Positions 15,688 to 24,709 of a stretch of DNA of 64,000 bases are shown one piece after another. The notes under the pieces are model-generated. The model did no database searches. It worked only from the letters and a program-made list of their open reading frames with translations, and had not been told where the DNA came from. The position numbers and the translations under genes were made by a program. Source of the DNA: Winogradskyella sediminis (GTDB taxonomy: Bacteria > Bacteroidota > Bacteroidia > Flavobacteriales > Flavobacteriaceae); contig NZ_QUNH01000002.1 in the NCBI RefSeq assembly GCF_003387355.1, forward strand, positions 103,606 through 167,605. Reading direction: 5' to 3'. Numbering within the stretch: the first letter of the stretch is position 1; every line of letters begins with the position of its first letter.

Positions 15688-18675
15688 TTAGTGTTGGTGT
15701 TCGTGTTGGTCTGCATCCATAGTGTCGCAATGCATTAATTTTTCTTCTTTCTTCTTAACGGGCTGTGTTTTTAAGCCTTTATTCTTTTCCTGAAGCATTA
15801 AATTGGTGAGTTCACTTTTTTCCTTTTTTATCGACTCGCGCATTTGTTTGTCACGTTCTAAATCAAAATAAGTGACTCCTTCGATGATTGTTTTTTCTGC
15901 TTTTGCGTAGATGGATAAGGGATGTTCTGACCATAAAACAACGTCGGCATCCTTTCCTACTTTTAGACTTCCAACTCTGTCGTCTAAATGTAATAATTTA
16001 GCAGGATTTAAAGTCACAAATTTCCAAGCTTCTTCTTCACTCACACCACCGTATTTAATCGATTTTGCGGCCTCTTGATTTAAACGACGAGACATTTCAG
16101 CATCATCAGAATTTATCGCAACTGTAACTCCAGCATTATGCATAATAGCGGCATTATAAGGAATCGCATCATTGACTTCGTATTTATAAGCCCACCAATC
16201 ACTAAATGTAGATCCACCAGCTCCGTGTGCTTTCATTTTATCTGCTACTTTGTAGCCTTCGAGGATATGAGTAAAAGTGTTAACTTTAAAATCGAATTGT
16301 TCAGCTACTTTCATAAGCATATTGATTTCACTTTGAACATAAGAATGACACGAAATAAAACGCTCACCATTTAGGATTTCTGCTAGGGTTTCCATTTCAG
16401 CGTCATATCTATATGGTTTGCCACTTTTCTTTAATTCGTCATAAGCTTTTGCTCTGGTGAAATAATCGACAAATACCTGTTCAACACCCATTCGCGATTG
16501 AGGGAAACGCGAATTGGTTCTGCTTCGCGATTGCTTTACGTTTTCACCCAAAGCAAACTTGATAAACTTAGGAGAATTGTCATAGATTAAATCGTCAGCA
16601 GCTTCTCCCCATTTTAGTTTGATAATTGCAGAGCGACCACCAATAGGATTGGCAGATCCATGTAAGATTTGAATAGACGTTACACCACCTGCTAAATTTC
16701 TGTAAATATTAATATCGTCATCGTTTATAACATCTTCTATAGTGACTTCTGCTGACGAATTTTGACCACCTTCATTAATTGAAGCAGCTGCAATATGCGA
16801 GTGTTCATCAATGATTCCGGCTGTAATGTGTTTACCCGTAGCATCAATTACCTTTGCATTTCTTGCGGAAAGGTCTTTTCCTATTTTGAAAATTTTTCCA
16901 TCTTTGATTAGGATATCTGTTTGTTCTAAAATCCCTTCACTTTCATTGGTCCAAACGGTTGCATTTTTAAATAATAAGGTTTCTTGTTTAGGTTGTTCTG
17001 TAAATCCGTATGCTATATTAGGATACGTTATAGGAGCCATAAAAGATGAATCATCAGCGGATTTGTTATTCTTTCTATCTTCTTTTCTTTCTTCTTTTTC
17101 AGCTGTTTTTTTGTTGGCAACGAAAGGCAATTCACTGCCATTGGGTAAAAGCGCTTTACCATTTAAGGTGTTTATCGCTGAGGTATTTGCAACAATTCTT
17201 ATAAATTCTGTATTTGTGGTGTCTGCCGTTTTAAACGTAAGATTTACCCATTGGTTATTGTAGCTTAGTTTTGCACCTAAGTTCTTATCATTTTGCTCTA
17301 TTTTGGCTTTTGGTTTGGTGGTGCTACCTGAAATCTTGAGGTTGTAATCATCACCTTTTAGTTTAAACGTGTAATCACCATCAATATTTTTTACATTCAT
17401 GTTTGAAATGACATGAGGTGTCCCTTGAACCCAATTTTCAAAGAGCTTTGTTTCCTTCTCAAAAATGTCTCCATCTGTAATTAAAAAGTTAGCATAGCTT
17501 CCAGTTTGTAGGGTTCCTAAAACTTCCGATTTTCCAAGTAAAGCAGCAGGAATTGTTGTTAGAGCTTCTAAGGCTTTTTGTTTGGAAAGCCCATGTTTAA
17601 TCGCTTTTAATAAATTAGAAGTGAATGATTTATTCGATTTTAAATCATGGGTCGTTAACGCGAATGGAATGCCATTTTCGGCGAGCAGTCTTGGGTTATG
17701 GGGTTGCTGATTCCACGAACGCATAGCGCTTAAAGATAATGTGTTGGCTAAAAACGGATCTTCAACATTGTAGGCGAGTTTAAAATTTATAGGTAAAATA
17801 AGTGTAGCATTGGTTGCTTTGATATCCTCTATACGTTCGTATTCATCTCCTCCTGCAACAATAGTATATTGTATATTAAATGCATCACCCACTTTATCCG
17901 CACGCATTACATTGGCTCTGCTTCCTGCGTCAAATATTTGAAGTAAGTTTTTATTCTTATTTAAGGCTTCCAACGATAAATCTTTAGTATTAACGTGGCC
18001 TGCTTCATACCATTTGGCGTCGCTATACATTTGGCGCAGCAAAGCCATACTTCCCATAATAGAGGACGGATACGATTGGCGAGATCTTACACTTTTTCGA
18101 AATGATAAATGTTGGGTGGTTTGGCCATCTACAACGCGCATAGCATTATCCGCGTTATTATTAAGAGCAATTAAAGCACCTGTACCTCTAACAATGCCGT
18201 CTGGCATATGCGTGTTAACAACGCCAAATCCTAGTTTATGAAGTTCAGTGGCGGATTTAGCATCATATGTAAAACTTGCCATAACGTCTTGTTCTGGCAT
18301 TACGTGATCGTTCCAATAATAGCCACTTCGGCTAGGACCATATTGTGGACCATTACCACCTCGTTTTGGAGTAGTCACCCCAAATGTAGTGTAAATGTCT
18401 ATAAAAGAAGGGTAAATAGTTTTTCCTGAAAGATCAATTTTAGTGGTATTCTTAGGAAGGTTAACAGCAGTTCCGACCTTTACAACTTTACCTTCTTTTA
18501 TAAGTAAGGTTCCATTGTTTATAACTTCGGTTGGCGAGACATGAATCGTTGCATTTGTAAATGCCGTGTAGTTAGAGTTATTAGCTATAACTCCCGAATT
18601 ACTAGGAAAGTAATCTTGCGCAAATAGTGAAACACTGCACATAAAAATGAGCAGTCGTAAATGGACTTTAATCAT
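15688..18675 (-). CDS. Tandem amidohydrolase, secreted, two-domain fusion
   Basis: This 995-residue periplasmic protein contains two amidohydrolase units. After a signal peptide (ending SLFAQ), the first unit (about 30-440) has the flanking sandwich strands but reads YPSFIDIYTTFGVTTPKR where HxH should be. A beta-rich linker (about 440-565) leads to the second unit (about 575-950), which is complete: HSH at about 623-625, HSYVQSE, TFTHILEGYK and the aspartate in AINSDDAEM, ending in VGSLKVGKDADVVLW. The C-terminal tail has the metal-binding-like motif HCDTMDADQHEHQH. One active unit plus one degenerate unit is the likely state. It is first in a two-gene operon with the smaller degenerate homologue. 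Substrate class (cyclic amide, aryl dipeptide or similar) is not deducible. Confidence 0.88.
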   Translation of the reverse strand: MIKVHLRLLIFMCSVSLFAQDYFPSNSGVIANNSNYTAFTNATIHVSPTEVINNGTLLIKEGKVVKVGTAVNLPKNTTKIDLSGKTIYPSFIDIYTTFGVTTPKRGGNGPQYGPSRSGYYWNDHVMPEQDVMASFTYDAKSATELHKLGFGVVNTHMPDGIVRGTGALIALNNNADNAMRVVDGQTTQHLSFRKSVRSRQSYPSSIMGSMALLRQMYSDAKWYEAGHVNTKDLSLEALNKNKNLLQIFDAGSRANVMRADKVGDAFNIQYTIVAGGDEYERIEDIKATNATLILPINFKLAYNVEDPFLANTLSLSAMRSWNQQPHNPRLLAENGIPFALTTHDLKSNKSFTSNLLKAIKHGLSKQKALEALTTIPAALLGKSEVLGTLQTGSYANFLITDGDIFEKETKLFENWVQGTPHVISNMNVKNIDGDYTFKLKGDDYNLKISGSTTKPKAKIEQNDKNLGAKLSYNNQWVNLTFKTADTTNTEFIRIVANTSAINTLNGKALLPNGSELPFVANKKTAEKEERKEDRKNNKSADDSSFMAPITYPNIAYGFTEQPKQETLLFKNATVWTNESEGILEQTDILIKDGKIFKIGKDLSARNAKVIDATGKHITAGIIDEHSHIAAASINEGGQNSSAEVTIEDVINDDDINIYRNLAGGVTSIQILHGSANPIGGRSAIIKLKWGEAADDLIYDNSPKFIKFALGENVKQSRSRTNSRFPQSRMGVEQVFVDYFTRAKAYDELKKSGKPYRYDAEMETLAEILNGERFISCHSYVQSEINMLMKVAEQFDFKVNTFTHILEGYKVADKMKAHGAGGSTFSDWWAYKYEVNDAIPYNAAIMHNAGVTVAINSDDAEMSRRLNQEAAKSIKYGGVSEEEAWKFVTLNPAKLLHLDDRVGSLKVGKDADVVLWSEHPLSIYAKAEKTIIEGVTYFDLERDKQMRESIKKEKSELTNLMLQEKNKGLKTQPVKKKEEKLMHCDTMDADQHEHQH

Positions 18676-18790
18676 ATGTTTTGGTTGGTTAGATTGAATT
18701 CTAAAGATAGGAATTTAACATTAAAGTAAAATTCTATTCAAAAAAATTAACGTTTTTGGTGTTAAGGAAGTGCAATAAAACCTTGATACT

Positions 18791-19858
18791 TTATAGCGCC
18801 TGGTGCTCATAATAATTAACCAGAAGCGCAACGACGTAGCTATAACTTTTCATACCAGCCGATTGGTTATTGGCTTTGAGAAAATGATCAAAGGTTTTTT
18901 CAAAAATAGGTTCTAAAGGGGTTTTGTAAGATACCCAAAAATCTTGGACCTCTTGATAGTTTTTTAAGATGCCTGGGTTCACGGATACAATAATAGTATC
19001 GTAAAGTTCTGGGTCGCGTTTAAATATTTCTGCCAAGCAATATCGAAGCGCAAAGGTGTAGCCTGAGTATTTAAAATACGGATCATCGTTATGTATAGCT
19101 GCTAGGCTTCCAATAAAATTCGCTTCATTTTCTGCCGCATAACCCAGTTGGTGTGCTGCTTCATGGCATGCTGTTGTTGGAAACTTATAGGTTGAAATTA
19201 ATCCGTTAACCTGAGCTTCATTGGTAAAAGGATTTAGGTATCCTGAAAATCCCATATAGGTAAGTGGTAAACTATATAGTGATTTTTTAATGCTTTTAGG
19301 TTGATAGGTGAGGTGCGTATATTTATTAGAAAGTGTCTGGTAACCGTCTTTTACTTTTGCTAAAATTTCAGATTTAGTATAGGGCATTTCTACTTTTACG
19401 GTATCATTTTCAGTCAAAGTAAGGTGGAGACTATTCGATTTTTTAATAAGTGCTTTTGTAAATGTTACGAGCTGTGTTGTGGTATAATCAGCATTGAGGT
19501 CCAAGGATTCATTTAAAGGCTGACGGTAATAATTAAAAGCCCATAATATATGAAAGGCAAAATAGGCAATAGACAATGTTGCCGCAATATCTATCAACCA
19601 ATTTATAGTGTCTTTAATAATCCGTTTTCTGTTAATTATAAACCATCTTATAAGATAAATACCGGCTAAAGTGTAGAAGATATCTCCAATGGAAAAAGGG
19701 AGCCATCCAAAGGCATAGCGCATTAATTTTGATATTAAAACATACAGCCCATTGCTATAAAATTGCTCAACAAATTCGGCGAAATGCTTAAGCTGAGATA
19801 AGAAGAGTAATTGAATTCCTAAGAAAACAACTAGAATTAATTTTTCTTTTTTACGCAT
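18791..19858 (-). CDS. DUF3810 family membrane protein with zincin-like HExxH motif
   Basis: This 355-residue protein matches the Bacteroidota DUF3810 family as I recall it. Three transmembrane helices occupy the first 110 residues (LILVVFLGIQLLFL, FSIGDIFYTLAGIYLI and LSIAYFAFHILWAFNYYR). The following soluble part has YMGFSGYLNPFTNEAQVNGL and TACHEAAHQLGYAAENEANF, an HExxH motif (H232, H236) followed by glutamates, which is the pattern of a zinc metalloprotease. DUF3810 is formally a domain of unknown function; protease activity is inference. It stands 115 bp upstream of the amidohydrolases on the same strand and could be separately expressed. Confidence 0.85.
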   Translation of the reverse strand: MRKKEKLILVVFLGIQLLFLSQLKHFAEFVEQFYSNGLYVLISKLMRYAFGWLPFSIGDIFYTLAGIYLIRWFIINRKRIIKDTINWLIDIAATLSIAYFAFHILWAFNYYRQPLNESLDLNADYTTTQLVTFTKALIKKSNSLHLTLTENDTVKVEMPYTKSEILAKVKDGYQTLSNKYTHLTYQPKSIKKSLYSLPLTYMGFSGYLNPFTNEAQVNGLISTYKFPTTACHEAAHQLGYAAENEANFIGSLAAIHNDDPYFKYSGYTFALRYCLAEIFKRDPELYDTIIVSVNPGILKNYQEVQDFWVSYKTPLEPIFEKTFDHFLKANNQSAGMKSYSYVVALLVNYYEHQAL

Positions 19859-20125
19859 AACTCAAAAATAGGAAAAAGTTTAAAGTGCACTTTATTTAAA
19901 ATTAGTAATTCTTCAAATCTCTATTCATTTAAAAAAAATAATTCCTTTTTTATTATTCAATAACATATGGCGGTATTGACTTGATGCAAATTCTATATCC
20001 AAAAGATTTAAGGAGTGCTTTTAAAGAAGTTGATTTAAAACAGGTCTTTAAATTTGAAACCACAATAAAATGCTATTAAATAGACCATCGTATTTTGTAC
20101 CTTTGCAAATCTAAAAACAAGATTT

Positions 20126-21589
20126 ATGAGTTCAGAAATAAGAGCCTTAGAGCCAAAACAATTATGGAATAAATTTGCTGATTTGAATGCCGTGCCTCGA
20201 CCTTCAAAAAAGGAGGAACGCGTTATTCAATTTATGAAGGATTTCGGGAATAATTTAGGTTTAGAAACCATCGAAGATGAGGTAGGTAACGTTATTATTC
20301 GTAAGCCTGCATCTAAGGGTATGGAAGACCGAAAACCAATAGTTATGCAATCGCATTTAGATATGGTGCATCAAAAAAATAATGATACTGTTTTTGATTT
20401 TGATGCCCAAGGCATTGACATGTATGTTGATGGTGATTGGGTAAAGGCTAAAGGCACAACACTTGGTGCTGATAATGGTTTGGGGGTCGCTACGATTATG
20501 GCGATTTTAGAAAGTAATACAATTGCGCACCCAGCACTTGAAGCGTTGTTTACTATTGATGAAGAGACAGGAATGACAGGTGCTAAAGGATTAAAAGGAG
20601 GTTTACTTGAAGGTGAAATACTTTTAAATTTAGATACCGAGGAAGACGATGAGATTGGAGTAGGTTGTGCTGGTGGAGTAGATGTTACAGCAACTAGAGC
20701 GTATAAAGAAGAGGAGACACCTGAGTTTAAAATAGGATATACTATTACGGTAAAAGGATTACAAGGAGGGCACTCTGGTATGCAAATCCATGAAGGTTTG
20801 GGTAATGCTAATAAATTAATGAATCGTTTGCTTTTTGATGGTTTTGAAAATTTTGGATTGCGTATTTCTGAAATTGATGGAGGTAGTTTGCGTAATGCAA
20901 TTCCTAGAGAAAGTAATGCTACAGTTGCTATTGATGCCGTACATGAAGCGGCTTTTGAAGCTGAAATGAATGATATGGCAGCTATGCTTAAGTTTGAATT
21001 TAAAACTATGGAACCCGATTTAGAAATTATTGTTTCTAAAACTGAAACTCCAGAAAAAATTATGGACTTAGGAGTACAGGAAGGTTTAACACGAGCATTG
21101 TATGCTGCACATAATGGGGTTTATCGTATGAGTCCTGATATTGAAGGCTTAGTAGAAACGTCTAACAACATCGCTCGCGTTATTGTTAAAGATGGTGCTA
21201 TAAAAATTGGATGTTTAACACGTAGTTCTGTAGAAAGTACAAAAGAAGATTTGGCAAATACATTACGTGCTACTTTTGAATTAACAGGATGTGAAGTGGA
21301 ACTTTCGGGTGATTATCCTGGTTGGGCACCGAATATGGATTCTGATATTCTAAAAGTGATGGTACCTATTTACAAGCGTTTAAATAATGGTGAAAAACCT
21401 CATGTTGCTGCTTGCCATGCTGGTTTAGAATGTGGAATCTTAGGAACCAATTATCCAGATATGGATATGATTAGTTTTGGTCCAAATATTAAAGGAGCAC
21501 ACTCTCCAGATGAACGTGCTCAGATTTCTTCTGCACAGAAGTACTGGGAATTTGTTCTTGAGATATTAAAACATATTCCTAAAGCTTAA
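20126..21589 (+). CDS. pepD: Aminoacyl-histidine dipeptidase (M20 family PepD)
   Basis: This 487-residue cytosolic metallopeptidase cleaves Xaa-His and other dipeptides and is related to E. coli PepD. M20 signatures are present: MQSHLDMVHQ with the first zinc ligand, TLGADNGLGVATIMAILE with the bridging aspartate, TIDEETGMTGAKGL with the catalytic glutamate pair, LNLDTEED, and the C-terminal IKGAHSPDERAQISS with the last histidine ligand. The lid domain with GLQGGHSGMQIHEGLGNAN is intact. The length equals the family norm. A -7 box TACCTTTG at 20098-20105 lies 20 bp upstream of the ATG. It is followed by a dispersed palindrome and a shared terminator. Confidence 0.95.
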   Translation: MSSEIRALEPKQLWNKFADLNAVPRPSKKEERVIQFMKDFGNNLGLETIEDEVGNVIIRKPASKGMEDRKPIVMQSHLDMVHQKNNDTVFDFDAQGIDMYVDGDWVKAKGTTLGADNGLGVATIMAILESNTIAHPALEALFTIDEETGMTGAKGLKGGLLEGEILLNLDTEEDDEIGVGCAGGVDVTATRAYKEEETPEFKIGYTITVKGLQGGHSGMQIHEGLGNANKLMNRLLFDGFENFGLRISEIDGGSLRNAIPRESNATVAIDAVHEAAFEAEMNDMAAMLKFEFKTMEPDLEIIVSKTETPEKIMDLGVQEGLTRALYAAHNGVYRMSPDIEGLVETSNNIARVIVKDGAIKIGCLTRSSVESTKEDLANTLRATFELTGCEVELSGDYPGWAPNMDSDILKVMVPIYKRLNNGEKPHVAACHAGLECGILGTNYPDMDMISFGPNIKGAHSPDERAQISSAQKYWEFVLEILKHIPKA

Positions 21590-21598
21590 TTTAAGTAT

Positions 21599-21625
21599 CC
21601 TGCAAGGTTTTTAAAACCTTGTAGG
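21599..21625. repeat. Intergenic palindromic element, CAAGGTTTT/AAAACCTTG
   Basis: CCTGCAAGGTTTT (21599-21611) pairs with AAAACCTTGTAGG (21613-21625), one G-T pair and a single loop base. It has no T-tail of its own and lies 10 bp after the pepD stop. A related TGCTAGGT-bearing hairpin occurs at 47351-47378. It resembles short palindromes dispersed between flavobacterial genes (recalled). Confidence 0.5.
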
Positions 21626-21654
21626 TATAAATTGAGGTCTGATATATTTTAGAA

Positions 21655-21694
21655 AAAAGCAGCCCTTCAAAAGATATTTTGAAGGGCTGCTTTT
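21655..21694. terminator. Bidirectional terminator between pepD and the PPIase operon
   Basis: AAAAGCAGCCCTTCAAAA (21655-21672) pairs perfectly with TTTTGAAGGGCTGCTTTT (21677-21694) around a GATA loop. It sits between convergent genes and can end transcription both ways. Confidence 0.93.
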
Positions 21695-21715
21695 ATGTTT
21701 GTTATAATTAAACTA

Positions 21716-22933
21716 TTATTTAATACTTACCAATTCAATATCAAAAACAAGGTTCGCATTTCCAGGGATTACAGGAGGATTACCTCTCTCTCCATAGCCT
21801 AGATAGTAAGGAATAAATACTCTAGCTTTATCTCCAATTTTCATATTTAACATGGCTTCCCTAAAACCAGCAATTAAACCAGCGGTCTCGTTGTAAGGCA
21901 TGTCAAATGGAGTGTATCGGCCGGCTTTGTCTTGTCTCTCATCATATTTACCATTTTTCTCTGCTATGTCTTTCATCGTAGTCCAGAATAAATCACCATT
22001 TTCTAAATAACCAGCACAATCGATGTTAACACGTTGAGAAGGATTTGGTTTAACACCATTACCTTCGTGTGTAAAAATCATTGCCATTCCTGTTGGCGAT
22101 TCAATTTTACGTCCTGTTAATTCTTCATTCTTTTTTAAGAATTCAGTTTTTGCTAAATCTGCTTTTGCTTTCGCTTCTTTTTTGGCTTCTTCAGCTTTTT
22201 TAGCAGCTTCAATTTTAGCAGCTTCAACCTTTTCTTTAATTTTAGGAAGCTCTTCTGTAAATACTTTAGGTGCATCAAATTTCTTAGCGGCACCACCAAT
22301 TCGAATAATATTTACCTTATTAATAACCACATCTTCAAGAGGTTTATTCGTTCTAGGAGCAACTTTTACATTAGAAATAGTATCTAAAACGTTTAATCCT
22401 TTTACTAATTCTCCAAAAACGGCGTGGCACGCTACTCTTGGATTATCACAATCTCTTAAATTTCCATTTTCATCATAACCATCTAACCAAGGTGTCACCT
22501 TTTCTGTGATAAAAAATTGGCTTCCATTAGAGTTTACGCCACTGTTAGCCATGGATAGCATACCTGGTTTATCGTGTTTAAACTCTGGAACTAGTTCATC
22601 TTCAAATTTATAACCAGGACCACCAGTGCCTGTAGCAGTTGGGTCTCCTCCTTGAATCATAAAATTATTCATAACACGGTGAAATGTTAAACCGTCGTAA
22701 AAAGGTTTTCCTTTAAACTCTTCTTTAGCTAAAGGGTGGTTTCCTTCTGCTAAGGCTACAAAATTAGCAACAGTGACAGGCGCTTTCTCAAAAAAGAGTT
22801 TTGCTACCATGGTGTCTTTTGAGGTTACAAATTCGGCATAAAGTCCATCGCCTAAATCAGAATAACGTTCTTGGCAAGAAATGTTTGCTAATACTAATAG
22901 TGCAACGAATGCTGTAAGTGCTTGTTTAATCAT
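21716..22933 (-). CDS. Cyclophilin-FKBP fusion peptidylprolyl isomerase, lipoprotein
   Basis: This 405-residue protein joins two unrelated prolyl isomerase folds. A lipoprotein signal (LVLANISC, cysteine 20) anchors it in the outer or inner membrane facing the periplasm. The N-terminal cyclophilin (about 25-220) shows FHRVMNNFMIQGGDPTATG, the catalytic arginine and glutamine segment, and NGSQFFITEKVTPWLDG. A charged, alanine-lysine coiled linker (about 220-275) follows. The C-terminal FKBP domain (about 285-405) has the GLIAGFREAMLNMKIGDKARVFIPYYLGYGE pattern split over two strands. Dual-family immunophilins of this order have been described from Flavobacterium (recalled). Its start overlaps the end of gldI by 8 bp, suggesting translational coupling. 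Confidence 0.93.
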   Translation of the reverse strand: MIKQALTAFVALLVLANISCQERYSDLGDGLYAEFVTSKDTMVAKLFFEKAPVTVANFVALAEGNHPLAKEEFKGKPFYDGLTFHRVMNNFMIQGGDPTATGTGGPGYKFEDELVPEFKHDKPGMLSMANSGVNSNGSQFFITEKVTPWLDGYDENGNLRDCDNPRVACHAVFGELVKGLNVLDTISNVKVAPRTNKPLEDVVINKVNIIRIGGAAKKFDAPKVFTEELPKIKEKVEAAKIEAAKKAEEAKKEAKAKADLAKTEFLKKNEELTGRKIESPTGMAMIFTHEGNGVKPNPSQRVNIDCAGYLENGDLFWTTMKDIAEKNGKYDERQDKAGRYTPFDMPYNETAGLIAGFREAMLNMKIGDKARVFIPYYLGYGERGNPPVIPGNANLVFDIELVSIK

Positions 22934-23459
22934 TTTTTTTAGTTATAGTGTTTAAAGTTACTTCACAAATTAACGGAACATTGGTTCCTATTTTTCGTTC
23001 ATCTCCATAATACCCAAAAGCTTTTTGGGACGGAAATATAAATGTCGCAGTTTCGGTTGGTTTTAAAAGTTTTAAGCCTTCACGTAAACCGGTAAACAAT
23101 TCCTCCTTGTCCATAACATAGGTTATGTTAGTGTTAGCATAAATTTCATTCCCTTCAATATTAGAGACATCAAAGGTAAAGTCAACCACATCACCAAACT
23201 CGGGTTGAATTGTATCGTTTTCAATTTTATTTTGGTAATAGTACCAAAAACCACTTTCGGAAGCGATGTAATCTTTATCCGGATTACTTTTTATAATATC
23301 GGCAATTTGCTGATGTTCTAGTTCGTTAAGTTTTTTATTGCGTTCGGCAGAAGCTTTTAGGAAAGAACCCGATTGTACGGATTCTGGTAATCTTGGCTCT
23401 GGAGATTTACAACTAAAGCATAGCAGTAATACAATAGTGAGTATATGTAGGTTTTTCAT
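22926..23459 (-). CDS. gldI: GldI, gliding-motility-associated FKBP-type isomerase lipoprotein
   Basis: This 177-residue protein is the periplasmic prolyl isomerase lipoprotein needed for gliding in Flavobacterium johnsoniae and tied to the T9SS machinery. The lipobox LLLCFSC puts the lipidated cysteine at residue 17, followed by KSPEPRLPESVQSGSF, a segment conserved in GldI. The FKBP core shows FWYYYQNKIENDTIQP, GDVVDFTFDVSN and LFTGLREGLKLLKPTETATF, and the typical FGYYGDE and LICEVTLNTI ending. It overlaps the cyclophilin-FKBP gene by 8 bp and follows the DHH phosphoesterase gene by 35 bp, so the three probably share a transcript. Together with the sorting domain at 10559-12334 this supports a gliding or T9SS-bearing organism. 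Confidence 0.92.
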   Translation of the reverse strand: MKNLHILTIVLLLCFSCKSPEPRLPESVQSGSFLKASAERNKKLNELEHQQIADIIKSNPDKDYIASESGFWYYYQNKIENDTIQPEFGDVVDFTFDVSNIEGNEIYANTNITYVMDKEELFTGLREGLKLLKPTETATFIFPSQKAFGYYGDERKIGTNVPLICEVTLNTITKKND

Positions 23460-23494
23460 GTTTTAATATTTTATGCGGCACCAATTTAGGGGTT

Positions 23495-24514
23495 TCATTG
23501 GGACAAATCCTGTTTATATTGCGGTAATATACTAATAAATTTATTTATAGTTGTTTGCATATCATCATCGCTACGTCCTCCTGCAGCATTCGTATGGCCA
23601 CCACCATTAAAATGTGCTCTCGAAAATTCATTTACTGAAAACGCCCCTTTACTTCGCAAGGATATTTTTATTATTTGGTCTTGTTGACTTTCTATAAATA
23701 TGGCTGCAAAAATAATGCCTTTTAAGGATAACGCGTAATTTACAAAACCTTCGGTATCTCCTTTTTTAAAGTTAAATTCATCTAAGTCAGCTTGTGATAA
23801 AGTGATATACGCTGTTCTTAATTCTGGAATTACTTTTAAATTCTGCATAGCTCTACCTAATAATTGTAAGCGACTGTAACTATTGGTATCGTATGTATTG
23901 TTGTGTATCTGAGAATTTTCAGCTCCTTTTTCAATGAGATGCCCAATAACTCTATGAGTTCTACTTGTCGTTGCAGGGAAACGGAACGAACCTGTATCTG
24001 TCATGATCCCAACATATATACATGTTGCTATTGTAGAATTAATTTTATCTGTATCACCAAGCATTTCAATAAAATTGTATACCATTTCGCAGGTAGAAGA
24101 CATACTAATATCTGAATACATGTATTTGGCATAATCATCTGGTTGTTGGTGATGATCTATCATTATTTTTATCGCTGTAGATGGTTCTAAGATTTCTGCC
24201 ATTTGATTTCCTGCACGATGAAAGGCATTAAAATCGAGAGTAAAAATAAGATCAGCATTTTTAATAAGTGTCTCACTTTCGTTTTGTTGAGATTCAAACT
24301 TTAAAACGGTATCAACTCCTGGTAACCACTTTAAAAAATCGGGATAATCATTAGGTGCAATAATTATCGCATTATGATTATATAATTTAAGGTAATGGTA
24401 TAATGCTAAAGTCGAACCCATAGCATCACCATCTGGATTTCTATGAGGAACTATAACTATGTTTTTGGGAGTGCTTAAAAGTGCTTTTATTTCTGAAATC
24501 TGAGTGTTATCCAT
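23495..24514 (-). CDS. DHH-family phosphoesterase (NrnA-like oligoribonuclease/PAP phosphatase)
   Basis: This protein of 339 residues degrades short RNA oligonucleotides and 3'-phosphoadenosine 5'-phosphate in characterised relatives (NrnA). DHH motifs are clear: VPHRNPDGDAMGSTLALYHY with the first metal ligands, LDFNAF, the signature MIDHHQQPDD, and TDTGSFRFPATTSRTHR. The DHHA1 domain ends in FNGGGHTNAAGGRS, the substrate-binding glycine-rich loop. The start at 24514 (MDNTQISEIKALL) matches relatives and is preceded by a TATCTTCG box resembling a -7 element; an upstream ATG at 24556 would add 14 residues without homology. It is first gene of a probable operon with gldI and the PPIase. Confidence 0.9.
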   Translation of the reverse strand: MDNTQISEIKALLSTPKNIVIVPHRNPDGDAMGSTLALYHYLKLYNHNAIIIAPNDYPDFLKWLPGVDTVLKFESQQNESETLIKNADLIFTLDFNAFHRAGNQMAEILEPSTAIKIMIDHHQQPDDYAKYMYSDISMSSTCEMVYNFIEMLGDTDKINSTIATCIYVGIMTDTGSFRFPATTSRTHRVIGHLIEKGAENSQIHNNTYDTNSYSRLQLLGRAMQNLKVIPELRTAYITLSQADLDEFNFKKGDTEGFVNYALSLKGIIFAAIFIESQQDQIIKISLRSKGAFSVNEFSRAHFNGGGHTNAAGGRSDDDMQTTINKFISILPQYKQDLSQ

Positions 24515-24658
24515 AAGTTGCGAAGATACATTTTTTAGATATTTTGAATAATGCATTTCATACGAATTAACATATACTTTTGGTATTTAACACATATTTT
24601 CTTTTGTGATCAATGGTATAAGGGTTTTATAGTAACATTAATTTAATAAAAGCAGCTG

Positions 24659-24688
24659 TTGGTAAATTAAAGAAATGTATTATTTTTG
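24659..24688 (+). promoter_or_regulatory. Consensus Bacteroidota promoter of ndk
   Basis: TTG at 24659-24661, a 19-bp spacer, then TATTTTTG (24681-24688) match the TTG/TAnnTTTG promoter form exactly. The ATG of ndk is 22 bp downstream, leaving a short leader. Confidence 0.75.
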
Positions 24689-24709
24689 CACCTCATTTAA
24701 AAAAAATAC

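Noticed and set aside
24515..24556. Upstream ATG for the DHH phosphoesterase
   Set aside because: The added 14 residues are unlike family members and cover the probable promoter.
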